NCBI GenBank assembly: GCA_934539295.1
Contig: CAKTCN010000049.1
Span: 1-17,714, forward strand
Direction: 5' to 3'
DNA from: an uncultured Allosphingosinicella sp.
GTDB lineage: Bacteria; Pseudomonadota; Alphaproteobacteria; Sphingomonadales; Sphingomonadaceae
Length of the DNA stretch: 17,714 nucleotides
Below the pieces are notes generated by a model. The model had not been told where the DNA came from. It did no database searches and was given only the letters and a program-made list of their open reading frames with translations. This document shows positions 1 to 8,010 of the stretch, piece after piece; the stretch's first letter is position 1; each line of letters opens with the position of its first letter. The position numbers and the translations under genes are program-made.

Positions 1-1476
1 ATCCACCTCGCCGGAGAGGTCAAGGCGCGAGGGGCGAATCGGCGCGCCCGATCCGACTGGATGAAGATCGAGCAGCAGCGCGGCATCTCCGTCACCTCCT
101 CGGTGATGACGTTCGAACGCGACGGCCTGACCTTCAACCTGCTCGACACGCCGGGCCACGAGGACTTTTCCGAAGACACGTACCGCACGCTGACCGCGGT
201 CGATTCGGCGGTGATGGTGATCGACGCCGCCCGCGGCATCGAGGCGCAGACCCGCAAGCTGTTCGAGGTCTGCCGCCTGCGCAACGTCCCCATCATCACC
301 TTCGTCAACAAGGTCGACCGCGAGGGCAAGGAAGCCTTCGCGCTGCTGGACGAGATTGCCGACGTTCTCGCGCTCGACGTTACGCCGATGAGCTGGCCGG
401 TCGGCATGGGCGGCACGTTCGAAGGCGTCTACGACCTTCATGCCGACACGCTCGCGCTGCCGGCCAAGGACGATAGCGGCCATTTCGAAGGCGACACGCT
501 GGCCTTCACCGGCGTAGACGACCCCAAGCTCGCCGAGACGATTTCACCCGAGGCCCTGGAGAAGCTCCAGGAAGAAGCCGGCCTCGCCACCGGGGTCTAC
601 CCGGCCTTCGATGAAGAGGCCTATCTGGCCGGCGACATGACCCCCGTCTTCTTCGGCTCCGCGCTGAAGGAATTCGGCGTCTCCGAACTGATCGGCGCGC
701 TTGGCTCGTTCGCCCCCAGCCCCAAGCCGCAGCCCTCGGCCAACGGCACCGTCGATCCCGACGGCGACGCCGTGTCGGGCTTCATCTTCAAGGTTCAGGC
801 CAATATGAACCCGCAGCATCGCGACCGGGTGGCGTTCATGCGGCTCTGCTCGGGCAAGTTCAAACGCGGCATGAAGCTGCTCCAGCCCAGCACGGGCAAG
901 GCGATCGCGGTCCACAGCCCGATCCTGTTCTTCGCCCAGAATCGCGAACTCGCCGACGAGGCGTTCCCCGGCGACATCATCGGCATCCCCAACCATGGCA
1001 CGCTGAGGGTAGGGGACACGCTGACCGAGGACGAGGCGATCCGCTTCACCGGTCTTCCCAACTTCGCGCCCGAAATCCTGCGCCGCGTCGCGCTGGTCGA
1101 TCCGACCAAGACCAAGCAGCTCAGGAAGGCGCTGGACGACATGGCGGAAGAGGGCGTCACCCAGGTCTTCTATCCGGAGATCGGCGCACAGTGGATCGTG
1201 GGCGTGGTCGGCCAGCTCCAGCTCGAAGTGCTGATCTCCCGGCTCGAGGTTGAGTATAAGGTCGACGCCCGCTTCGAAGCCTCGCCCTGGAACGCGGCGC
1301 GCTGGATCGCCGGCGACGAGGCGGATCTCAAAGCCTTCATCGGCACCCAGCGCAGCACCGTCGCCCGCGACCGCGACGGCGACCCGGTCTTCATGGCCAA
1401 GGACCTGTGGGAACTGAACTATCACGAGCAGCGCAACCCCAACATCCGCTTCACCGCGACGAAGGAACGGTCCTGA
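1..1476 (+). CDS. prfC: Peptide chain release factor 3 (RF3), 5'-truncated by the window edge
   Basis: RF3 is a cytoplasmic translational GTPase that recycles RF1/RF2 from the ribosome after peptide release. The reading frame is open from base 1 and gives 491 residues. It begins at a segment matching the RF3 stretch just after the P-loop (AGEVKARG...RSDWMKIEQQRGIS), so about 38 N-terminal residues including the G1 motif lie outside the window. Visible motifs are the switch-II/G3 DTPGHED, DTYRTLTAVD, and G4 as NKVD. The RF3 domain II/III segments follow (VFKIQANMNP-like, RDRVAFMR, IGIPNHGTLRVGDT, LPNFAPEILRR). The ATG at base 61 is internal and not the real start. The stop overlaps the next gene. 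The call is firm, and completeness upstream cannot be judged. Confidence 0.96.
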   Translation: MHLAGEVKARGANRRARSDWMKIEQQRGISVTSSVMTFERDGLTFNLLDTPGHEDFSEDTYRTLTAVDSAVMVIDAARGIEAQTRKLFEVCRLRNVPIITFVNKVDREGKEAFALLDEIADVLALDVTPMSWPVGMGGTFEGVYDLHADTLALPAKDDSGHFEGDTLAFTGVDDPKLAETISPEALEKLQEEAGLATGVYPAFDEEAYLAGDMTPVFFGSALKEFGVSELIGALGSFAPSPKPQPSANGTVDPDGDAVSGFIFKVQANMNPQHRDRVAFMRLCSGKFKRGMKLLQPSTGKAIAVHSPILFFAQNRELADEAFPGDIIGIPNHGTLRVGDTLTEDEAIRFTGLPNFAPEILRRVALVDPTKTKQLRKALDDMAEEGVTQVFYPEIGAQWIVGVVGQLQLEVLISRLEVEYKVDARFEASPWNAARWIAGDEADLKAFIGTQRSTVARDRDGDPVFMAKDLWELNYHEQRNPNIRFTATKERS

Positions 1477-2654
1477 GCCAGGCTGACAGCTACGACGTCA
1501 TCATCCTGGGCGCAGGCGGCGCCGGGCTGATGTGTGCTGGCGTGGCGGGCCAGCGCGGCCGCCGCGTGCTCGTCATCGACCATGCCGAGCGTGCGGGGAA
1601 GAAGATCCTGATCTCCGGCGGCGGCCGCTGCAACTTCACCAACACCGGCACCGCGCCCGACCGCTACCTCTCTGCCAACCCGCATTTTGCTCGTTCGGCG
1701 CTGAGCCGCTACACACCCCGCGACTTCATCGACCTCGTCGACCGCCACCGCATTGCTTGGCACGAAAAGACCCTCGGCCAGCTTTTCTGCGACGGATCGG
1801 CGAGCCAGATCGTCAACATGCTGCTGGAGGAATGCGCCAAGGGCAGCGTCCGCACCGCCTTGGCCTCGCCCATAGGTGACGTGACCCACGCCGATGGCCT
1901 CTACCGCGTCACCCATGGCGAACGCGTCTCCGCAGCGCCCGCGCTGGTGATCGCCACCGGCGGCCCCTCCATTCCCAAGATGGGCGCGACCGGCTTCGCC
2001 TACGACCTTGCCCGCCAATTCGGCCTCAAGATCGTCGAGCCGCGCCCAGCGCTCGTTCCGCTCACGCTAGGCGGCGACGAGACCCTGTTCCGTTCGCTCT
2101 CCGGCGTAGCCTCCGACGTCACCGCCTCCGCCGCCAAGGCCAGCTTCCGCGAAGCCGCCTTGTTCACGCACAAAGGCCTGTCCGGCCCCGCCATCCTGCA
2201 GGTCTCATCCTATTGGCGCCACGGCCAGCCGGTCGAGATCGACTTCCTGCCGGCGCAGCCGAGCGGCTGGACGATCGCGGCCAAGAAGGCGCGCCCGCGC
2301 ACCCACTTCCACACCCTGCTCGGCGAATTGCTGCCCGACCGCCTGGCCGAGGCGCTCGCCAAGAAGATCGGCCTATGGGGCGAACTCGCCAACATGGCCG
2401 ACCGAAAGCTGCTGGATGCAGAGGCGCGGCTTGCCGGCTTCGCCTTTCATCCCAACGGCACCGAAGGCTATGCCAAGGCCGAGGTGACCGCCGGCGGCAT
2501 CTCCACCGCAGACCTCTCCTCTCAGACCATGGAAGCGCGCAAGGTTCCGGGCCTCTACGCGATCGGCGAGGCGGTGGACGTCACCGGCTGGCTCGGCGGC
2601 TATAACTTCCAATGGGCCTGGGCGAGCGGCTGGGCGGCAGGGCAGGCGCTCTAG
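1473..2654 (+). CDS. NAD(P)/FAD-dependent oxidoreductase, HI0933/YhiN family
   Basis: This is a flavoprotein of the HI0933-like family (Pfam PF03486). Family members bind FAD through an N-terminal Rossmann fold, but their physiological substrate is mostly unknown. Visible are the dinucleotide motif YDVIILGAGGAG at residues 7-18, the family signature GKKILISGGGRCNFTN, and the C-terminal FAD-contacting GLYAIGEAVDVTGWLGGYNFQWAW. Start choice: the first upstream ATG/GTG/TTG-type start is a GTG at 1407, which would overlap prfC by 70 nt and has AAGGA only 3 nt before it. The CTG at 1473 overlaps the prfC stop (CTGA) and has AAGGA at 1462-1466 with a 6-nt gap. The product would be 393 residues starting MSQADSYDV, which fits the family. 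Translation is probably coupled to prfC. The family call is firm, but the start is less certain. Confidence 0.9.
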   Translation: MSQADSYDVIILGAGGAGLMCAGVAGQRGRRVLVIDHAERAGKKILISGGGRCNFTNTGTAPDRYLSANPHFARSALSRYTPRDFIDLVDRHRIAWHEKTLGQLFCDGSASQIVNMLLEECAKGSVRTALASPIGDVTHADGLYRVTHGERVSAAPALVIATGGPSIPKMGATGFAYDLARQFGLKIVEPRPALVPLTLGGDETLFRSLSGVASDVTASAAKASFREAALFTHKGLSGPAILQVSSYWRHGQPVEIDFLPAQPSGWTIAAKKARPRTHFHTLLGELLPDRLAEALAKKIGLWGELANMADRKLLDAEARLAGFAFHPNGTEGYAKAEVTAGGISTADLSSQTMEARKVPGLYAIGEAVDVTGWLGGYNFQWAWASGWAAGQAL

Positions 2655-2656
2655 CC

Positions 2657-2693
2657 GGAACGACCACCCGCCAGGAGATCGGCTGATCGTTCC
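2657..2693 (+). other. Inverted repeat just after the HI0933 gene, possible weak terminator
   Basis: GGAACGA (2657-2663) and TCGTTCC (2687-2693) are perfect 7-bp complements around a 23-nt loop, beginning 3 nt after the stop codon. No T-run follows, so an intrinsic terminator is only a possibility. The rest of the gap up to 2840 shows no clear promoter or gene. Confidence 0.25.
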
Positions 2694-2840
2694 TGTTAAC
2701 CATCTCATCGCAGCTAAGTCATTGCTGCTGCTGACATACCCGCCTTTGTTCACCTAAGCGAAAGCATCCCGCGCACAGCGTCGGGAACCGGGGTCCGACC
2801 CGCGCCATGTACGGCGTGGACGGGCGAGGGAGGGCGTAAA

Positions 2841-3176
2841 ATGGCGATGTATGTCTATAGCGCTGACGGGCACCCCGTCGGCTTTACCTTTGGCACTTTC
2901 ATTCACGATCTGGACGGCGGCGCACCGCTGGGCCGCATCCTCGGCAGTCACGTATTCCGGCTCGACGGTGCCTATGTCGGCGAATTCTACAAGGAGACGG
3001 TGGTGGCCAAACCCGTGCTGCCGGCCGTCCGCAACATCCTGCCGGTCGCGCCGCCTGCCGACGCGCGCAGCCCCGGACCCAGCTTCTCGCGCCGGGTAGT
3101 GGTGAACTACGGTTATGCCGACACCTTCCATCGTTTGTACGAGGGCGCAGGGCAGCTGCCGCTGGCAGCGGAGTAA
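2841..3176 (+). CDS. Small '4-fold beta flower'-like protein
   Basis: This 111-residue protein has no signal peptide, membrane segment or catalytic motif that I can see. The first 60 residues hold three short hairpin-like repeats of the form DG-x-PVG: DGHPVGF, DGGAPLGRI and DGAYVGEF. They alternate with aromatic and beta-branched residues (MYVYSA, FIHDLDG, HVFRLDG). That pattern recalls the '4-fold beta flower' proteins of alphaproteobacteria, for which I know no established function. The C-terminal half is Pro/Ala-rich and looks disordered. A strong ribosome-binding site, GGAGGG at 2829-2834, lies 6 nt before the ATG and supports both the gene and the start. It is convergent with the DUF885 gene, with a palindromic repeat between them. 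The family call is from memory of the pattern and is moderate. That it is a real gene is likely. Confidence 0.75.
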   Translation: MAMYVYSADGHPVGFTFGTFIHDLDGGAPLGRILGSHVFRLDGAYVGEFYKETVVAKPVLPAVRNILPVAPPADARSPGPSFSRRVVVNYGYADTFHRLYEGAGQLPLAAE

Positions 3177-3201
3177 ACTCGCCTTGCTTCATTGGGAGCG
3201 T

Positions 3202-3249
3202 GGCGAAGCAATCCAGGGCTGACTCGAGGCCCGTCTGGATTGCTTCGCC
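3202..3249. repeat. Palindromic intergenic repeat (15-bp perfect stem)
   Basis: GGCGAAGCAATCCAG (3202-3216) pairs perfectly with CTGGATTGCTTCGCC (3235-3249) across an 18-nt loop. It is followed at 3250-3270 by a tail reading CTTCGCGCCTCGCGATGACG. This word belongs to a repeat type scattered through many alphaproteobacterial genomes between genes. It lies between two convergent genes (stops at 3176 and 3284), so it may also end transcription from both sides. The repeat nature is inferred from recognition, because only one copy lies in this window. Confidence 0.7.
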
Positions 3250-3283
3250 GCTTCGCGCCTCGCGATGACGAAGTGCCGGTTGC

Positions 3284-5104
3284 CTAAGCTCCCGCAATCC
3301 GCGCCCGCACCAGCCGCTCCAATATCGTGAGCGGCACCGCACCCTGCCTCAGCACCTCGTGGAAGTCGCGCACGTCGAAGCGTGATCCGAGCGCTACCTC
3401 CGCCTCGCGGCGCAGCTTCGCCCACATATTGTGCCCGACCTTGTAGCTGGTCGCCTGGCCCGGCCACACGGTGTAGCGATCGATCTCGCCCTGGCTGCGG
3501 CCACGCGCAATGCCGGTGGTCCTGATGAAATAATCCGTCGCCTGCTCGCGCGACCAGCGCTTTGCGTGGAGGCCGGTGTCCACCACCAGCCGCGTGGCGC
3601 GGAACAGGTAGGATTGCAGCATGCCCGCACGTCCCAGCGGATCGCCCTCATACATGCCCATCTCGTCGGCCAGCTGCTCGGCATAGAGCGCCCAGCCCTC
3701 GATATAGGCGCCATAGCCGCCGAAGCGCCGGATCATCGGGATTGAGTCCGATTCCTGCGACAGGCTGATCTGCAGGTGATGGCCCGGCGTCGCTTCATGA
3801 TAGGTGAGGGTGGCGAGGCCGAACTTGGGCCGATCGAACGTGTCGCGCAGGTTGATATAGTAGATGGCCGGCCGCGACCCATCGAGCGGCGCCGCCTCAT
3901 AATAGCCGCCCGGCGCACCCGCCTGGATCAGCTCCGGCACGCGCCGCGCCTCGACCCGCGCCTTGGGCAGGGTGTGGAAGGCCTGCGGCAAGCGCGCGTT
4001 CATGGCCTCGATCTGGCGATTGAGGTGCGCGATCAGCTCGACCTTGCCCGCATCATCGTTGGCGTAGAGCTGCGCCGGTTCCTTGTTGAGCGCGGCCAGC
4101 CGCTCGCCGGGCGTGCCCTGCGTCAGGCCATGCGCACGCAGGATCGGGTCGAGCTGCGCCTCCAGCTCGGCTACCTGCTGGAGTCCCAGCGCATGGACCT
4201 CGTCCGGGGTCATGGTGGTAGTCGTCGCCGCCTGCATCGCGGCGGTGTAATAGGCGTCGCCGTCCGGCAGGCGCCACGCGCCCGCATCGTGCGTCGCACG
4301 GCCGCGTAGTTCGGTGACCAGCCTGATCTGGCGATCGAGAGCAGGGAAGACCTGCCGTTCGACCAGCGTCTCCGCCTGCCGCCCATAATCGGCACCGAGC
4401 CCCTTCTCGCGCGCACGCCGCGCGATGGAGGAGGCGAGGATCGTCTTGCCCGCCGGCTGCTCGCGCAGCGCCTTCAACTGCCGCAGCGTTGTGTCCAGGA
4501 TGTAATCGGGCGCGAACACGCCGCGGCTTGCATCCGCGCGCTGCCGCTCCAGGCTCTGGTCGAGCGCATCGGGAAATTGCGACAGGCGTGCCATATAGGC
4601 GTCGGCATCGGCCGCCGTCTCGATCGGATGCGTGCTGTCGAGGAAGTCTGGAACATCGCGATAGGGGCCGGTCAGCTGGCTCAGCACATAAGGCGCGAAC
4701 CGCCCACCGGCGGATCCGAAGGTGAAGCGCTCGCTGCCGGAGATGCTCCGCACCAACCCATATTCGACCACGTCATAATCGACCGCCGCACCGGCCGAGA
4801 GCGCCTGGCGGTCGATCGTCCTGAGTTCGGCAAGCTCGCGCTTCGCCCGCTCCAGATCGGCAGCATCGCCCGCTTTCGAATAGTCGCTGAGCTTGCCGCG
4901 CAGATGCGCCCGCTCGCCAACGTCCAGGCCCAGGCCCGTCGCTTGCTCGGGGCTGGCCTCCAGCCGCTGGTAGAAGAAGCGGTCCAGCATCGCCCGAAGG
5001 TCCACGTCGGCGTTGCCGGAACCGGACGACATGGTGGTGCAAGCGGGGAGGGTGGCCGCCAGTGCCGCCGCACTCGTGCCTGCGATGAAAGAACGTCTGT
5101 CCAT
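3284..5104 (-). CDS. DUF885 family protein, Tat-exported lipoprotein, putative metallopeptidase
   Basis: This 606-residue protein is of the DUF885 family (PF05960). The N-terminus DRRSFIAGTSAAALAATLPACTT carries a twin-arginine motif and a lipobox LPAC with the lipidated Cys at residue 22, which suggests Tat export and membrane anchoring on the outer face. The family's metallopeptidase-like motif is clear: HEATPGHH at 436-443, then EGWALYAE at 469-476, which could supply the third ligand, and DTGLHAKRWS near 509-518. Peptide or dipeptide hydrolysis is the family expectation, but no substrate can be read here. The start at 5104 has GGAG just upstream. A longer open frame to 5449 runs through repeats and yciB in antisense, so it is not used. 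Downstream is a palindromic repeat, and upstream a REP-like pair separates it from yciB. Confidence 0.9.
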   Translation of the reverse strand: MDRRSFIAGTSAAALAATLPACTTMSSGSGNADVDLRAMLDRFFYQRLEASPEQATGLGLDVGERAHLRGKLSDYSKAGDAADLERAKRELAELRTIDRQALSAGAAVDYDVVEYGLVRSISGSERFTFGSAGGRFAPYVLSQLTGPYRDVPDFLDSTHPIETAADADAYMARLSQFPDALDQSLERQRADASRGVFAPDYILDTTLRQLKALREQPAGKTILASSIARRAREKGLGADYGRQAETLVERQVFPALDRQIRLVTELRGRATHDAGAWRLPDGDAYYTAAMQAATTTTMTPDEVHALGLQQVAELEAQLDPILRAHGLTQGTPGERLAALNKEPAQLYANDDAGKVELIAHLNRQIEAMNARLPQAFHTLPKARVEARRVPELIQAGAPGGYYEAAPLDGSRPAIYYINLRDTFDRPKFGLATLTYHEATPGHHLQISLSQESDSIPMIRRFGGYGAYIEGWALYAEQLADEMGMYEGDPLGRAGMLQSYLFRATRLVVDTGLHAKRWSREQATDYFIRTTGIARGRSQGEIDRYTVWPGQATSYKVGHNMWAKLRREAEVALGSRFDVRDFHEVLRQGAVPLTILERLVRARIAGA

Positions 5105-5126
5105 GTGCGTCTCCTGCTTGCCCGTG

Positions 5127-5196
5127 CGTGCTCCTGCGAAAGCAGGAGCACGATTTACCCGCGGCGCTTCTGGGCTCCTGCTTTCGCAGGAGCACG
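5127..5196. repeat. REP-like pair: two inverted palindromes
   Basis: The first unit (5127-5152) is an 11-bp perfect stem, CGTGCTCCTGC / GCAGGAGCACG, closed by a GAAA loop. The second (5174-5193) is an 8-bp stem, GCTCCTGC / GCAGGAGC, with loop TTTC. Positions 5127-5149 are the exact reverse complement of 5174-5196 (23 of 23), so the two units can also fold on each other. This is the arrangement of paired REP elements. It lies between yciB (stop 5227) and the DUF885 start (5104), where it could stabilise the 3' end of the upstream mRNA or limit read-through. Confidence 0.75.
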
Positions 5197-5226
5197 GCGC
5201 GGTTGCAAATGGCAGAAGTGCCGAGC

Positions 5227-5835
5227 CTACTGCACCGGCGGGATCGGCGGCTCTTCCTTGCCCTCCAGCGTCAACCCATGGCGCATGAGCATCGGCACGT
5301 TCGCCACCGCGAACAGGAAGGTCGCGGGCATGAAGCCCCAGATCTTGAAGCTGATCCAGAAATCGGTGGTGGTCGACCGCCACACCGCCTCGTTCACGAC
5401 GGCCATCACCAGGAAGAAGATCGCCCAATTGCGCGTCAGCTTGCGCCAACCGGCGTCGGTCAGCCCGGGGTAGACGCTGCCCAGCACCGTCTTGAGGAAG
5501 TTCCTGCCGGTCGCCAACCCGAACAGCAGCAGCGACGCGACCATCACATAGTAGATGGTCGGCTTCACCTTGATGAAGGTCTCGTCATGCAGCCAGATGG
5601 TGATGCCGCCCAGCACCAGCACCATCGCGCCCGAAAACCACAGCATCGGCGAGATGTGGCGATACTTCACCTTCGACACGACCATCGCCGCGAAGATCGC
5701 CGCCATGAAGGCGCCGGTGGCCATGATGACGTCGCCGGTCGCGAAATTGACCGCGAAGAAGACCAGCAGCGGGCCGAGGTCGATCAGCAACCGCGCGCCG
5801 GTGCCCGGCGCCTCGGCCTTGTCTTGCACGCTCAT
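5227..5835 (-). CDS. yciB: Inner membrane-spanning protein YciB / septation protein A
   Basis: This 202-residue polytopic inner-membrane protein is of the YciB/IspZ (intracellular septation protein A) family. The family is linked to cell-envelope synthesis and normal division, and its biochemical activity is not settled. Hydrophobic segments lie roughly at residues 18-32, 36-54, 63-82, 94-109, 137-152 and 163-183. The family signature region reads WLHDETFIKVKPTIYY, followed by NWAIFFLVMAVVNEAVW and WISFKIWGF. The start is the ATG at 5835, one base after the ftsY stop, with an AGGAG ribosome-binding site that overlaps the end of ftsY. The frame open further upstream runs inside ftsY and is not needed. 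It is probably the last gene of the dapF-mtaB-ftsY-yciB unit, and a REP-like pair follows it. Confidence 0.93.
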   Translation of the reverse strand: MSVQDKAEAPGTGARLLIDLGPLLVFFAVNFATGDVIMATGAFMAAIFAAMVVSKVKYRHISPMLWFSGAMVLVLGGITIWLHDETFIKVKPTIYYVMVASLLLFGLATGRNFLKTVLGSVYPGLTDAGWRKLTRNWAIFFLVMAVVNEAVWRSTTTDFWISFKIWGFMPATFLFAVANVPMLMRHGLTLEGKEEPPIPPVQ

Positions 5836-5836
5836 A

Positions 5837-6763
5837 TTATCTCCTGACGCCGGCGATTGCGCGGGCGGTGATGTCGGGATCGAACGGGCGAAGATCGTCG
5901 ATCGTCTCGCCCACGCCGATCGCGTGGATGGGCAGCTTATACTGCTCGGCCGCCGCGACAAGCACGCCGCCGCGCGCGGTGCCGTCCAGCTTGGTCATGA
6001 CGAGGCCCGTCACGCCCGCCACTTCGCGGAACACCTCGATCTGTCCCAGTGCATTCTGACCCGTGGTCGCATCCAGCACCAGCACCACGTCGTGCGGCGC
6101 GGCCGGATTGAGGCGGCCGAGAACGCGCCGGATCTTGGCGAGCTCGTCCATCAGCCCCGTCTTGTTCTGCAGCCGCCCGGCCGTGTCGACGATCAGCACG
6201 TCGATGCCTTCCGCCGTCGCCTTCTTGACCGCGTCGAACACCACCGCCGACGGGTCGCCCCCCTCCGGCCCCGTCACGATCGGCACGCCGATCCGGTCGG
6301 CCCACACCTTGAGCTGCCCTATCGCGGCCGCCCGGAAAGTGTCGCCCGCCGCCAGCAGCACGCCATAATCCTGCTCCAGGAACAGGTTGGCGAGCTTGGC
6401 AATGGTAGTGGTCTTGCCCGATCCGTTGACGCCGACGACCAGGATCACCTGCGGGCGCGGAAAGGCGTCGATCTCCAGCGGCTCGGCGACAGGGCGCAGG
6501 ATCTTGGCCAATTCCTCGGCCATCACCTCGCGCACCTCGCCCTCCGTCGCGCCCTTGTCGAACCGCTCGTCCGACAGGCGCTCGCGCACCTTGAGCGCGG
6601 TCGAGGGGCCGAGGTCCGACGCGATCAGCGCCTCCTCGATATCGTCCAGCGTGGTCTCGTCCAGCGCCGCCTTGCTGATCAGCCCGCCCAGATTTTCGCC
6701 CAGCCGGTCCGACGTCTTGCGAAAGCCCGAAGTCAGCCGCTCAAACCACCGCGCGTCGCTCAA
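5837..6763 (-). CDS. ftsY: Signal recognition particle receptor FtsY
   Basis: FtsY is the SRP receptor GTPase that docks ribosome-SRP complexes at the inner membrane for co-translational insertion. The 308 residues show the N domain (about 10-90) and the SRP-type G domain, with P-loop GVNGSGKT at 111-118, the DTFRAAA segment at 141-147, G3 DTAGR at 193-197 and G4 TKLD at 257-260. The closing FxPD-type segment reads DLRPFDPD. The acidic A domain of E. coli FtsY is absent, as in many alphaproteobacteria. The start is TTG at 6763, whose TTGA overlaps the mtaB stop, with GGAGAGG upstream. The product begins MSDARWFERL, which suits the family. Its partner ffh lies 3.7 kb away on the other strand. 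Confidence 0.97.
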   Translation of the reverse strand: MSDARWFERLTSGFRKTSDRLGENLGGLISKAALDETTLDDIEEALIASDLGPSTALKVRERLSDERFDKGATEGEVREVMAEELAKILRPVAEPLEIDAFPRPQVILVVGVNGSGKTTTIAKLANLFLEQDYGVLLAAGDTFRAAAIGQLKVWADRIGVPIVTGPEGGDPSAVVFDAVKKATAEGIDVLIVDTAGRLQNKTGLMDELAKIRRVLGRLNPAAPHDVVLVLDATTGQNALGQIEVFREVAGVTGLVMTKLDGTARGGVLVAAAEQYKLPIHAIGVGETIDDLRPFDPDITARAIAGVRR

Positions 6764-8010
6764 CGAGCCTCTCCGATCAGCATGTCATCCTCAACGCCAG
6801 TCACCACTACTTCCAAAACCTTACCTGCCTCGTTCGCTCGGGCGGAGCGGGGTTGCAGGCGCACAGGTGCGAAATTCTCCGCATGTCCCTTCACGCCGCT
6901 CCGTTCCACCAGCACCCGCTGCTTCGTTCCGACCAGCCCGGTCAGCCACCTCGCCCGGCGCGCATCCGCCGCCGCGCGCAGCCGCCCGGCGCGCGCCTTC
7001 ACCATATCGCCCGCCACCTGCGGCATCCGCGCCGCCGGCGTGCCCGGCCGCGGTGAATAGGGAAACACATGCGCCATCACGATGTCGCAATCCTCGATCA
7101 GCTTCAGGCTGTTCGCCGCCATGTCGTCCGTCTCGGTCGGAAAGCCCGCGATCAGGTCCGCGCCGACCGCGATCTCGGGCCGCCGAGCCTTCAGCCGCGC
7201 CACTGTCTCCACCGCCTGTGCCCGGCTGTGTCGCCGCTTCATCCGCTTCAGCACCATGTCGTCGCCGGCTTGGAAGCTCATGTGAAGGTGCGGCATGAAG
7301 CGCGGCTCGCCAACGATGATCTCCTCCAGTCGAGCATCGATCTCGACGCTGTCGATCGACGACAGCCGCAGCCGCTTCAGCTCCGGCACATGGGTCAGGA
7401 TCCGCTCGACCAGCAGCCCCAGGCTCGGGCTCCCCGGCAGGTCCGGCCCGTAGGAGGTCACGTCCACCCCGGTCAGCACCACTTCCTGATAGCCGCCATC
7501 GACCAGCGCCCTGATCTGCTCCACCACCGCGCCCGCCGGCACCGATCGGCTGTTCCCGCGTCCATAGGGAATGATGCAGAAGGTGCAGCGATGGTCGCAT
7601 CCATTCTGCACCTCCACGAACGCCCGCGACCCTTCGGAGAAGGCCGGCAGCAGGTGCGGCGCATGCTCCCGCACCGCCATGATGTCCGACACCCGGACTT
7701 TCTCGCCCGCTGCCGGGAATGCGAACGATCCCGGATCCAACTTGTCGAGATTGCCCACCACCCGGTCCACCTCGGGCATGGCGGCGAAGCTTTGCGGCTC
7801 CACCTGCGCCGCGCAGCCGGTGACCACCACCTGCGCGTCCGGCCGATCCTTGCGCGCGCGCCGGATCGCCTGCCGCGTCCGGCGCACCGCCTCACTCGTC
7901 ACCGCGCAGCTGTTGACGATGACCATGTCCCGGCCCTCGGCCAGCTTCGCCATCGCCGCGCTCTCCGCCGCATTGAGGCGGCAGCCGAGCGTCACGACCT
8001 CCACGCTCAC
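6760..8010 (-). CDS. mtaB: tRNA t6A37 methylthiotransferase MtaB
   Basis: MtaB is a radical-SAM methylthiotransferase that converts t6A to ms2t6A at position 37 of ANN-decoding tRNAs. The 416 residues carry the three N-terminal cluster cysteines C10 (TLGCRLN), C35 (NSCAVT) and C66 (TGCAAQ). The radical-SAM CxxxCxxC is GCDHRCTFC at C138, C142 and C145. A TRAM-like tail follows (RVLVERSG...VTGVEDDMLIGEAR). TLGCRLN favours MtaB over MiaB and RimO. The start is GTG at 8010, overlapping the dapF stop as GTGA. An upstream extension to 8211 would lie inside dapF and carries no family residues. Translation is coupled to dapF on one side and ftsY on the other. The overlaps imply one operon. Confidence 0.95.
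   Translation of the reverse strand: MSVEVVTLGCRLNAAESAAMAKLAEGRDMVIVNSCAVTSEAVRRTRQAIRRARKDRPDAQVVVTGCAAQVEPQSFAAMPEVDRVVGNLDKLDPGSFAFPAAGEKVRVSDIMAVREHAPHLLPAFSEGSRAFVEVQNGCDHRCTFCIIPYGRGNSRSVPAGAVVEQIRALVDGGYQEVVLTGVDVTSYGPDLPGSPSLGLLVERILTHVPELKRLRLSSIDSVEIDARLEEIIVGEPRFMPHLHMSFQAGDDMVLKRMKRRHSRAQAVETVARLKARRPEIAVGADLIAGFPTETDDMAANSLKLIEDCDIVMAHVFPYSPRPGTPAARMPQVAGDMVKARAGRLRAAADARRARWLTGLVGTKQRVLVERSGVKGHAENFAPVRLQPRSARANEAGKVLEVVVTGVEDDMLIGEAR

Noticed and set aside
544..1425. A 293-codon minus-strand frame opposite prfC
   Set aside because: It is the antisense shadow of a clearly recognised RF3 frame.
5105..5449. N-terminal extension of the DUF885 gene through the REP pair and yciB
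   Set aside because: The Tat signal and lipobox need a start at 5104, which has its own ribosome-binding site. The extension translates repeat DNA and antisense yciB.
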